From a virus, in the IMG/VR virus record IMGVR_UViG_3300032282_004138, positions 1 through 57,180 of that record: a DNA stretch of 57,180 nucleotides; one strand, 5' to 3'. The position numbers and the translations under genes are program-made. Positions 35,607-44,439 of the stretch are shown here, in pieces. The notes under the pieces are model-generated. The model was not told where the DNA came from. It did no database searches and saw only the letters and a program-made list of their open reading frames with translations. The number at the start of each line of letters is the position of its first letter. The first letter of the stretch is position 1.

Positions 35607-36012
35607 AAGATTCAGATAAAAATACTCTTTCAATTGTGTTAATCTCAAGAACTTCACCTTTTAATAAAATAATTTTGTTTTTAAACTTTTCCCAATCTAT
35701 CTTATACTCTTTATAATTTACATTACCACCTAAACCACTTTCCTGTTCAATTAATTTATTTAAGGCATTAATAGTAAAAATAGTATCACCTTTTTTATGT
35801 ACTTGTATTGTCTTTGGGAGTTCTTTTTTAATGTCGATTTTATTATCGATATCCATATGGAGTTTGTATGTTAAAAGAAAGTCACCATTTTCCATTTTAA
35901 AGAAAAAAACGTTTTCTTTTTTAACCCCAAATTTGTTTTGTATTTTGCGTAGAAAATTTTCTAAATAATCCTCTTTAAGAAACGAGGCTAAAAGTAGTAT
36001 TTTTTGTTGCAT
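35605..36012 (-). CDS. Hypothetical protein (135 aa)
   Basis: This unrecognised protein has an N-terminal alpha/beta segment (MQQKILLLASFLKEDYLENF) and Lys/Ile/Asn-rich sequence throughout. The start overlaps the upstream 205-aa gene by 38 bases. The first Met is the only one near the N-terminus, so I keep it. No catalytic or binding motif is visible. Confidence 0.58.
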   Translation of the reverse strand: MQQKILLLASFLKEDYLENFLRKIQNKFGVKKENVFFFKMENGDFLLTYKLHMDIDNKIDIKKELPKTIQVHKKGDTIFTINALNKLIEQESGLGGNVNYKEYKIDWEKFKNKIILLKGEVLEINTIERVFLSES

Positions 36013-36592
36013 CTTTATATATTAAGTATGGCAAATATTTTATATCCAAATATTTGAGTTCATTCTTAAAGTTTTTTAACTCCCAACTACAGTCAGAAAA
36101 GTTAGTTGTTTCTTTTAACGTACTCAAAATTATTTTTCTATCAAAACCTATGAAATCTAATTGTTCAAGGTCGATAGAATAAATAACAAAGTTGTGATAT
36201 ACATACACAACTTTATTTACATATAAATATGTAAAACCACCTGCAACGTTTTTAATTTTTTCAATTAGACCTTCATTACTATTTATTTTATAGATTATTG
36301 GGTCTATATTAAAAAATTTTATTTTCTTAATATAATCGTTATAGGATTTATTAATATATTTTTTTAAATCTGTTTCAAAAATACTTCTTTTTTCAGTTGG
36401 TGAGAACGTCCAATAAAGGTTATCTTTAATCTTCTTTCTTAATATAGAAGCCTCAGGGTATAAACTTTTCGTTAGTTCCCAACCAATAATTAAAGTTGGT
36501 AGGTCATTTGTTGGCACGTCTTTATAAGAATTAAAATTATTTGGTATTCCTGTTAATTCTTCGTTAGAAATTATATTGCCGACAATAATCAT
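35975..36592 (-). CDS. Hypothetical protein (205 aa)
   Basis: This 205-aa protein is rich in Lys, Ile, Asn, Tyr and Phe. It contains GWELTKSLYPEASILRKKIK and a Tyr/Val beta segment (TYLYVNKVVYVYHNFVIYSI). I do not recognise it. Its ATG at 36592 faces away from the plus-strand DUF6011-like gene, with only 34 bases between the two starts, so both promoters must overlap. It leads a three-gene run of small minus-strand genes. Confidence 0.58.
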   Translation of the reverse strand: MIIVGNIISNEELTGIPNNFNSYKDVPTNDLPTLIIGWELTKSLYPEASILRKKIKDNLYWTFSPTEKRSIFETDLKKYINKSYNDYIKKIKFFNIDPIIYKINSNEGLIEKIKNVAGGFTYLYVNKVVYVYHNFVIYSIDLEQLDFIGFDRKIILSTLKETTNFSDCSWELKNFKNELKYLDIKYLPYLIYKDATKNTTFSLVS

Positions 36593-36605
36593 TTTTGTAT
36601 CTTTG
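36575..36605 (+). promoter_or_regulatory. Bacteroidota-like promoter for the DUF6011-like gene
   Basis: TATCTTTG at 36598-36605 fits the TAnnTTTG -7 box of the primary sigma factor in Bacteroidota. ATTG at 36575-36578 gives a -33-like box at 19 bases spacing. The start codon follows 21 bases after the box. This is a consensus match only. Confidence 0.5.
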
Positions 36606-36626
36606 TTTTAAATATAAGAGATAAAA

Positions 36627-37082
36627 ATGAAAAAAGAAACCAATCACGAACTTACTTCTGAAAGCTTAAAAGATTTTATCTTTGCTGGCACAGCTATCTT
36701 TACTGTTGTAAATGAAAAAACAGGTAATCGTTTTACTTACCGTGTTCGTAAGGCTGGTTGGGGTACCCTTAACGTTAAATCGGATATTTTTTATGTTTCA
36801 GTATTAACGGGTTCTGATAATAACTCTTGTTATACTTTTTTGGGTAGTTACTTTGGTGGTAAAAATCAAATGTACCGTCACTCTCAAAAAAGTAAGATTG
36901 GTGGTTCTTCTGTTTCTAATAAAGTAATCGAATGGTTTTTTCAAAATTATTTTAAAAACCCAAATGTTTACACAACAGTTAAAGTTTACCATTCAGGTAA
37001 ATGTGGTAAGTGTGGAAAAAAATTGACCACCCCTGAGTCAATCAAGAGTGGTCTAGGTCCTTACTGTGGTAAAAGAAATTAA
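36627..37082 (+). CDS. DUF6011-like protein with C-terminal zinc ribbon (151 aa)
   Basis: One of only two clear plus-strand genes. The N-terminal part has the pattern RFTYRVRKAG, FYVSVLTGSDNN, YTFLGSYFGG seen in phage DUF6011-type proteins. The C-terminal CGKCGKKLTTPESIKSGLGP with a final Cys forms a treble-clef or ribbon-like zinc site (three visible Cys). The function of this family is unknown. Its stop codon overlaps the stop of the convergent 2341-aa gene in a shared TTAA (37079-37082). Confidence 0.75.
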   Translation: MKKETNHELTSESLKDFIFAGTAIFTVVNEKTGNRFTYRVRKAGWGTLNVKSDIFYVSVLTGSDNNSCYTFLGSYFGGKNQMYRHSQKSKIGGSSVSNKVIEWFFQNYFKNPNVYTTVKVYHSGKCGKCGKKLTTPESIKSGLGPYCGKRN

Positions 37083-40000
37083 ACCGGTGTAACTTTTATG
37101 TTAAATGATATTTCTCCTTTATTAGTATGAAAACTTATTTTTTTATTATAAAAACCTGTAACGGATGGTGTATTAAATTTCACAATTGTTGATTTACCAA
37201 ATAATATTGGTTTTTTATTGTCATTTACTAAAGTAATTTCATTTCCCCCAGCATCTGTAACACCATCACCACAACTAATATTTGCGATTATTAAAGGTGT
37301 GGTATCATTATTTAAAAGAGTTATGTTAATAGGGGCTTTACTTCCTTTTGCAATTGTAGCATTTATTTCAGTTAAAGTAGTGCCACCACCAGAATTAAAT
37401 ATAATTTTACCTGAAACTGGTTGACCGGCTTTTACTGCTATAGGTGTGGTTGCTGCTCCGGCCGGAGCAGCCGGTGTTTCACTAGCACTCTTATCTTCTG
37501 CTGGAGCTGAAAGTGCATCTTCTGTACCCGTAATACAAGATCCACCTATACCTGTATTATTAGGGCTTTTATTTAAGAACGGGGTTGGGTTTATATCTGT
37601 ACCTCCTGATGTACCTGCCTCTCCACTTGGAGCAAAAATAAATCCGTTAGCTTTATCACTTCTATGTACTTCATAGTGTAAATGTAGTCCAGTGTTATAA
37701 TTACGTGTACCGTCATCTTTACAACAATTTGGCCAAACAGCTTCACCTACTTTATCACCTTTTTTAACAATAGCATTTTCAGCCACAGATGGGTTACAAT
37801 GTCCGTAAACTGTAAAATAAAAATATCCGTCTGAAAAAGGTTTATTACCATTATCAAGTCCGTGTCTTATAATAATAACACCTCCATTTGGTGGTGCTCC
37901 AAACCCACCACCACTTCCGGCTCTTATTACAGTACCGTCATAGGCCGCAAATACAGGTACTGGTCCAGCTGGTTTAGATGTACCAGCAGTAACACCCTCT
38001 TCTCCGTTTGCAACAGCAGTATTGTTAGGTACTACACCAAATCCAATGTCAACAGCGTTGTGAAAGTCTCCTTTTCCTCCTTTTTTTCTAAATCCATATT
38101 GACTGTTAATTCTTGGTACGTTATCACAAGAAACTGGGTTAGCAAATAACTGTAAAATAGTGTTATCTATTACAGGTGCTTTTTCAGCCGGATAACCACC
38201 TGAATTAGCGGTACCACCGATAATATTTGTAATAGATCCTGCACCACTAATAGTTGTAATTGACCCTGTACCAGTACCTTTAACACCTTTAAAAGAAATA
38301 TTCATAGCCAAAGCTACATCAGTAACTACAGGCACAGTTGCTTTTGGTTGTCTTACACCTTTAAATGTTGTTGTAGAATTATTAGGTTTAAAATTGTGTC
38401 TAACTTCAGTTATTAGGTAAGCTCCATTAAACATAGGTACACCAATTAAATCAAAATAAGTCATTGGCTGAATCATCATGTTACCTAAAGATTCAATTGT
38501 ACAAGTATAAGAACGTGTTAAATAAGCTGCATTTAAGTTTTGTCCTTTTGAAGTTTGATCATTACCACCTTGTTGTGATAACTTATCAATAACCAATAAT
38601 GATTCTGCAGTTTCACTAAACTCTGATTGGTCTAATTGAATATTTTTAAAATGGTTTTGGTTTTCAAGACCGTATACAACTCTAAATGCCGTATAACCGT
38701 TACTACCTTTATCACCCCTACTATCAGTTATTTTAGGGTCAGCTATTTCACTAGGTAAATTTCCGTCACTAAAAGAAAAACCGTCGTCTTCAATATTGTC
38801 TAAAACTTCTTGGTCGATTGGACAATTTGCTGTGAATTTAAATTTTAATTGTCTAGATCCACCACCCACATACATACATAAAAATAATGGACCACAACTA
38901 ATATCCTTAACATCTAATAAAGAAGGTCTAAACATATCTTTTAAATCTTCTCCACTAACACCCTTACCTGTTAAATTAACGTAAGTAGGTAAGGGGAAGA
39001 ATAAATATTCATTATCTACTAATAAATCTGAAATGTATTGATATAAACTTATTTTAAGATTATCTCGTAGTTCATTTAATTTTGTAATATCAATAACAGC
39101 CAAATCACCTATATCACCCATAACCCTATTTACATATTGGAAGTGTGCTGCTAAAGTTGTTCTTTTTCCGGTACCAGTACCGTTATTACCACAAGAACCT
39201 CTACCGTCAGAAGCATTGGTTATGTTAAAAAACAATCGTCCTTTGTCAGAAGATGAAATCCATTTATCGGTTAAAGATTTAAAAACTCTATATAAACCTA
39301 ACTTTGTATCATCATCATCTAATATTGTATCACCTAAACCACCATTTTCATTTTTACCTTGGTCTTCTAATTCTTTTTTTCTTTTTTCTTTGGCTTCTTT
39401 ATAAGTGGCTAAAAAATTTTTTAAATATTTATTAAACTGTCCTTCACTCACAACAAACCCATCTTCATAAAATTGATTGGTTGGGTCATTATTTACCCCT
39501 CCGGTTTTACCATATCCATACCATATCTTTGGTGTAGAATTTAAAATCCAATATTGTTTATTAAGTAAATCGGTTAATGGTTGTTGGTCCGGTTTTAAAG
39601 CCAAAACATACGCACCGTCAAATTTAGGATTATTTAAAAAATCTTGTTGAAATGCTGGTGAATCTGTATTATTTTTACCACCCTGATAACTATATGAAGT
39701 TGTTAATGAACCATTTGTTTTAAAATTAACTGGATCTACTATCGGTAGTATTGTATTTTTCCATTCTGAAGTTGCCCAATCTTCAAATTTATCCACAATC
39801 ATATCTTTTACATCATCATTTAAGTATTGTATAATCATACCTAAATTACCGTCTTCATATTTTGACCTGTGAGAATATTCATCTATAGCGTTGCCACTAT
39901 CATTAATACCCACAGTTGCAGCAGGGTCTATCGTACCCTCATAATATTCACCACCTGTGAAAGTCTCAGGCATTATTGTGATATAATCTTGTTTTCCAAT

Positions 40001-43000
40001 CCAATTGTCTGTCACCATAGTAAATGCAGAACCCTCACCGTTTGTTGAGTCATACCATGTATTTGGTGAGATGTATGGTATATGATGTGGTGCTATATAA
40101 GTTTGTGGCCAAGAATATTTATCTAAAGGATCTAAAGTAGTTTCATTAATTAGATATTTACCTATACCACCCACACTATTACTGTATAAATTATAATACC
40201 CAAAAACAATCGTATCATCACCTTCATTTATTTCACCACCACCTGGGTAAGAGAAATATGATCCTTCAGTATAATATTGATAACTAGCGGAAAATACTGA
40301 TTTATATTTAAAAGGGTTTGCTGTTATATTATAAATTTTGTTTAAATAATTGTTGTTAACATTATTTCTAAAATCATAATCACTGTCATCAACTCGGAAT
40401 CGAAGCTTTGAGTCAAAAGAATTAAAACCTGGTTGTACTAAAGGATCTTTTCCGTTAGGGGTTTGACCTTGGTTACATTTTATACATGTTAATGGTTTTT
40501 TCCAATCCCCTTTTTGGGAACCTGTAAATTCTCTCCATCTCCAAAGTTGAGCTCCTAAAGTTAATAACCAAGCTTTTGGTACTTTGGCTATACCTCCTGA
40601 ATTGTTAAAAGCTTTTAAAGCCCATATAATACTGTCAGTACCAATAGTTGCGTTAGCGGGGTTTCCGTAAGCTAAATAACCGTTACTGTCCGTTAATCTA
40701 GTAATTAACGGTGTTGTTTTTATCGAATGTAAAAATAAATAAGCTAAATTTTTAGCTTCATCATCTGGGTTTAATCCTCCGGTTTCGTTTAGGCCATAAC
40801 CACTTCTTCGTCCCCTAAAACTATTTACATTATCTAACCAAAGAGGTGTGGTAACTAATGGTGTCCCAACACCACCATCACCGACTAAACTTTGTTTTGG
40901 GTTAATAGCTGGTGTTAATTCAATATTATCAGACCCAGATGTACCACCCTCGGGTAATTTTATTTTTTGGTCAGTAAGTGTAAAAAATTCACTATTCCAT
41001 ACTTTTTGGTATTTAGTAGATGCGACATCATAAGCTGCGGTTGTAGTTAAAAAACTAATTAGGTTTGGTGTTTTATCAGTAGCAATATAGTCGTTCCAAA
41101 AAGTAATCATACCCATATTTGATACAAATGAGCCTCCAGGGCTTATAGCACCAGCATTGTAACCATTATCACCATGAGAAGCGGTTGTCCACCAATTACT
41201 AAATTTTGGGTCATTTTTAGAAAAAACCATAGCCAAAGTTGTGTAAAACTGTAAGGTATCAAAAGATATTATCTGTTGATTTTTTTCCCACCCAACTAAC
41301 TTATCTGGAAAGTTAGGTTTACCTGGTTGATAGGAATTACTACCAAAAACAATATCATTAGTCTCAGCTATAAGTTTATCATGATATGTGTCGACTACTG
41401 TTGTAAAATCCGGATTACTTAAAGTAATTTTTTTATTTATGACAGTAGTGTCAATTTCTGGATCAATTATTTTAATTAAATACTTTGAATCCATGTTAAA
41501 AGGGTTGGGTTTAACTGTTATATTCCCTGCCTTTGTTGTTTTTATTACTATACCATCATCTGTTGTTTTAAAAACGTAGTATTTATCTGTAGCCACATAC
41601 CCTGGATCAGTTAAAGAAGTGAATTCAGTAGTATCTAATTTCCCTATTGAAGTTGCAACAACACCTTCTTTCCATACTTTACCTTCCCCTAAAGCAGTTT
41701 TTATTCTTTTAATAAAAGCGTCTTCACTTAAACCGTTAGAAATGTAACCGTCTAACGCTTTTTGATTATCCATAGCATTAACTAAATTCCATGCATCAAC
41801 TTTAGCTATTTGTGCTAAAAAATTATCGTTTACATCAATATTCTTAGAGTTAAGTGGGGTCCAATTTGAATTACCTATTTTTGGTATTTTTATACTGTCT
41901 GGTGTTAATCTTATTGGTTGAAATAAAGTATGATCTAAACTTAAAAATAACCTTTCACCAACTACTAAATCTATATCTGGTGTAGCGGTTAATCCGAAAT
42001 ATTTTATGGGTGATGTACTACCGTCTTCCCAATATTGAGATTCTAAAGGGTTTATCGGTACAAAATTATCGTATCCAGGTTTACCTTCTGTTTTTTCATT
42101 TAAAACATCAATATCATCTTGGAATTCTAAAAATGCTTTGATAAAATCTTCAACAAATATAACTTCAGGCCATGTAGGGAATTTAGAACCGGGATAAACC
42201 TCCTTAGTACCTTGTTGTGCACTGGCTCCACCGATAGATTTTTTTTGAACAAAAGTTTTTTCTAAGTAAGTTGGCCAAGGATATACTTTTTTACCACCAT
42301 CAGGCTTTTTAGCATTAGAAGATAGTATTTCAGACGTTCCTTGGGACGGTGTTGTATATATTTTTAAATCTTCTTTGTTATGGAATTCTTCTGCTCTAAT
42401 AGCCACGTTTAAAAGTATTTCCATAAAAGCGTCTGTATTACATAAAAGAACTGTAAATATATTTCTAATTGTTGGTTTAAACCCTATACTTTCAGTTACA
42501 ATATCATTAACCGCATTTATGACTTCTCTTCTTTTTACTGTTAAAATACCTGTTTCAGAATTATTTAATAAATCTAATTCTCTTCTAATATCAGCAATTA
42601 TATAACCCAAGTCCAACACCCCACTTAAAGTACCTGATTGTCTTGCTTGTTCGTTAGTAACTTCAGCACCTTCGTTTTCTATTGGTGGGTAATCCAGTAA
42701 ATTAAGAAGGCCTATCATCCAAGGTTGTTTATTTAACTCAGTATCGTTATATAAAGGATATGTTTTTTGTACAGTATTAAATTGTGTGGGGTCACTAACT
42801 AAACATTTTATTGGTTTACCTTGAGCTTGGGTGTATTCATAAACACTTTGTGTACCTATTTTTCTATCAGGACCTAAAATATTTATAATAACATTAGCTA
42901 AAAGACCTTTTGTACCATCAGTACTGTCTGTTTTATTAAAATAATTATATAAAATACCACCGTCTTTTTTGGTTAAATTAAAGGCTTGTTCAGAGGTTGT

Positions 43001-44104
43001 AGTATAAAACCTTAGCGGTTGTCCACTAACACTTAAGTCAGTAGATAAAGTGCTTTCTCGTTGGGATGGTAATGCCGTTTCTAGTTCAGAAACTAAATTT
43101 GTAACTAAATTTAAGTAGTCTCTGTAAGCGGATTCTAACTCTATTAATTGACTTAGTTCTTCGTATTCAGTACTGCCTACAATTTTAGGTTTTTGATCTA
43201 ATTCAAAAGTTTTTAATGAATTTAATAAATCATATATTGTTGTACATTTTCTTTTTGTTTGGGATTTTACGTTACCACACCAAGGACTTCCTGTTGTTCC
43301 GGGGTCACCGTCAATAACTAAATTATTAGCCTCATAAAATTCTTTTGTTATCTTATATTTTTCTTCTAATATTTGTTGTGGGTGATACGTATCTTCTTTT
43401 AATTTTTGAGAGGCTTGTACGTAACTAACAATAGTATCCGAAAGAAAAGCAAATGTATAACCAATAAATTCAGCTCTACATTCCATATTACCAGTGTCAG
43501 AATTAAACTTAGTATTAAATTTAACTAAATTTAAATAATAATTTACGGCTTTACCGTAATAGCCCTTCACTGTTAATTCAAAAATAGGGTATGGTAAATT
43601 AAAAAATAATCCGTATGGTGAACAAGAACCTTGTTCAAATAAAGTAGCACCACGAATGTCAACAAAATCTATTACAACTTTAGGCGCTGTTTGACTTTTA
43701 ATTTCAATATCAATATTAGTTATCCCAAAACCTTCGTAATCTACACCTAATTTATCATTAGGACTTCTCCAACCACCAATTTCTGTCCAATCAGTTGTTA
43801 ATGTAGGTTTTGTTTTAAATAAAGTATTACCCGGTATTGATTCTACCGCAACATGTGGTACAGTAAACTTAATATCATTTCTAACGGTTGTGGTTGGTTT
43901 TACTCCCTCGTTTGTTGATGTTAAAATGGTTTTACTTTTTTGTCTAGCGGTTAAACTAACATAAATAAAAAGGTCTTCATGTGGCACGGTTTCACCAATT
44001 GGATTTGGTTCTAAAATTCTAACTCCGTTAGTGTCATTTAATGTTGGTTGTCCTGTTTTAGGGTCAACAAAATAAGGTGTAAATTCACTTCTTGTATAAG
44101 ACAT
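37079..44104 (-). CDS. Giant baseplate hub protein with M23 peptidase and DUF1573-like C-terminus (2341 aa)
   Basis: The N-terminal region (about 85-240), with IDIEIKSQTAPKVVIDFVDI and PYPIFELTVKGYYGKAVNY, and a later stretch near 1850-1910 (MIQPMTYFDLIGVPMFNGAY, then LITEVRH) resemble hub proteins of the gp27/gpD type. The C-terminus adds an M23 metallopeptidase (about 2000-2170). HNAVDIG supplies His and Asp zinc ligands, and HLHYEV supplies the HxH motif, so it should cut peptidoglycan cross-bridges at entry. The last 105 residues resemble DUF1573 (PLIIANISCGDG, GFYNKKISFHTN), a domain common in Bacteroidota. It follows the gp53-like gene by two bases. At 2341 aa it is far larger than T4 gp27 or gp5 and may combine both. 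Confidence 0.82.
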   Translation of the reverse strand: MSYTRSEFTPYFVDPKTGQPTLNDTNGVRILEPNPIGETVPHEDLFIYVSLTARQKSKTILTSTNEGVKPTTTVRNDIKFTVPHVAVESIPGNTLFKTKPTLTTDWTEIGGWRSPNDKLGVDYEGFGITNIDIEIKSQTAPKVVIDFVDIRGATLFEQGSCSPYGLFFNLPYPIFELTVKGYYGKAVNYYLNLVKFNTKFNSDTGNMECRAEFIGYTFAFLSDTIVSYVQASQKLKEDTYHPQQILEEKYKITKEFYEANNLVIDGDPGTTGSPWCGNVKSQTKRKCTTIYDLLNSLKTFELDQKPKIVGSTEYEELSQLIELESAYRDYLNLVTNLVSELETALPSQRESTLSTDLSVSGQPLRFYTTTSEQAFNLTKKDGGILYNYFNKTDSTDGTKGLLANVIINILGPDRKIGTQSVYEYTQAQGKPIKCLVSDPTQFNTVQKTYPLYNDTELNKQPWMIGLLNLLDYPPIENEGAEVTNEQARQSGTLSGVLDLGYIIADIRRELDLLNNSETGILTVKRREVINAVNDIVTESIGFKPTIRNIFTVLLCNTDAFMEILLNVAIRAEEFHNKEDLKIYTTPSQGTSEILSSNAKKPDGGKKVYPWPTYLEKTFVQKKSIGGASAQQGTKEVYPGSKFPTWPEVIFVEDFIKAFLEFQDDIDVLNEKTEGKPGYDNFVPINPLESQYWEDGSTSPIKYFGLTATPDIDLVVGERLFLSLDHTLFQPIRLTPDSIKIPKIGNSNWTPLNSKNIDVNDNFLAQIAKVDAWNLVNAMDNQKALDGYISNGLSEDAFIKRIKTALGEGKVWKEGVVATSIGKLDTTEFTSLTDPGYVATDKYYVFKTTDDGIVIKTTKAGNITVKPNPFNMDSKYLIKIIDPEIDTTVINKKITLSNPDFTTVVDTYHDKLIAETNDIVFGSNSYQPGKPNFPDKLVGWEKNQQIISFDTLQFYTTLAMVFSKNDPKFSNWWTTASHGDNGYNAGAISPGGSFVSNMGMITFWNDYIATDKTPNLISFLTTTAAYDVASTKYQKVWNSEFFTLTDQKIKLPEGGTSGSDNIELTPAINPKQSLVGDGGVGTPLVTTPLWLDNVNSFRGRRSGYGLNETGGLNPDDEAKNLAYLFLHSIKTTPLITRLTDSNGYLAYGNPANATIGTDSIIWALKAFNNSGGIAKVPKAWLLTLGAQLWRWREFTGSQKGDWKKPLTCIKCNQGQTPNGKDPLVQPGFNSFDSKLRFRVDDSDYDFRNNVNNNYLNKIYNITANPFKYKSVFSASYQYYTEGSYFSYPGGGEINEGDDTIVFGYYNLYSNSVGGIGKYLINETTLDPLDKYSWPQTYIAPHHIPYISPNTWYDSTNGEGSAFTMVTDNWIGKQDYITIMPETFTGGEYYEGTIDPAATVGINDSGNAIDEYSHRSKYEDGNLGMIIQYLNDDVKDMIVDKFEDWATSEWKNTILPIVDPVNFKTNGSLTTSYSYQGGKNNTDSPAFQQDFLNNPKFDGAYVLALKPDQQPLTDLLNKQYWILNSTPKIWYGYGKTGGVNNDPTNQFYEDGFVVSEGQFNKYLKNFLATYKEAKEKRKKELEDQGKNENGGLGDTILDDDDTKLGLYRVFKSLTDKWISSSDKGRLFFNITNASDGRGSCGNNGTGTGKRTTLAAHFQYVNRVMGDIGDLAVIDITKLNELRDNLKISLYQYISDLLVDNEYLFFPLPTYVNLTGKGVSGEDLKDMFRPSLLDVKDISCGPLFLCMYVGGGSRQLKFKFTANCPIDQEVLDNIEDDGFSFSDGNLPSEIADPKITDSRGDKGSNGYTAFRVVYGLENQNHFKNIQLDQSEFSETAESLLVIDKLSQQGGNDQTSKGQNLNAAYLTRSYTCTIESLGNMMIQPMTYFDLIGVPMFNGAYLITEVRHNFKPNNSTTTFKGVRQPKATVPVVTDVALAMNISFKGVKGTGTGSITTISGAGSITNIIGGTANSGGYPAEKAPVIDNTILQLFANPVSCDNVPRINSQYGFRKKGGKGDFHNAVDIGFGVVPNNTAVANGEEGVTAGTSKPAGPVPVFAAYDGTVIRAGSGGGFGAPPNGGVIIIRHGLDNGNKPFSDGYFYFTVYGHCNPSVAENAIVKKGDKVGEAVWPNCCKDDGTRNYNTGLHLHYEVHRSDKANGFIFAPSGEAGTSGGTDINPTPFLNKSPNNTGIGGSCITGTEDALSAPAEDKSASETPAAPAGAATTPIAVKAGQPVSGKIIFNSGGGTTLTEINATIAKGSKAPINITLLNNDTTPLIIANISCGDGVTDAGGNEITLVNDNKKPILFGKSTIVKFNTPSVTGFYNKKISFHTNKGEISFNIKVTPV

Positions 44105-44106
44105 TA

Positions 44107-44436
44107 TTAATCATCAATTTTATATAAAATATTATAGTTACTTACTCCTTGTTGATAATCTTGTAAGGCACTAATTAATGGGTATGGTACTCTAACTATA
44201 GCTCCATCGGGAATATCAAATTCCAATCCACCGTATTGTGGATTTGCTTGCATTATTAACCAACCGTAGTATGGTGTACCATAATAGGTGTTTGAAACAA
44301 TGTCAAGTCTTGTTCTATTACTTTTATATTGGATTGTAATGTCTGTTGTTCTATTATTTATTTTAATAAAAGGTAATACTTTTATTTGGTTATTAACCCT
44401 AAAATCTTGATATCTATCGTAATATTGTCTTGCCAT
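44107..44436 (-). CDS. gp53-like / LysM baseplate protein (109 aa)
   Basis: The 109-aa protein has a LysM-like core. LDIVSNTYYGTPYYGWLIMQ is followed by ANPQ, FDIPDGAIVRVP, the pattern found in T4 gp53 and P2 gpX-type tail proteins. T4 gp53 is longer (196 aa). These proteins stabilise the hub-wedge contact or bind peptidoglycan. It is packed between two very large tail genes with gaps of two and three bases. Confidence 0.75.
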   Translation of the reverse strand: MARQYYDRYQDFRVNNQIKVLPFIKINNRTTDITIQYKSNRTRLDIVSNTYYGTPYYGWLIMQANPQYGGLEFDIPDGAIVRVPYPLISALQDYQQGVSNYNILYKIDD

Positions 44437-44439
44437 TTA

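Noticed and set aside
36223-36232. TATAAATAT-like sequence inside the 205-aa hypothetical gene
   Set aside because: It is a local palindrome (ACATATAAATATGT) within coding sequence, does not match the last base of the element and has no gene start next to it.
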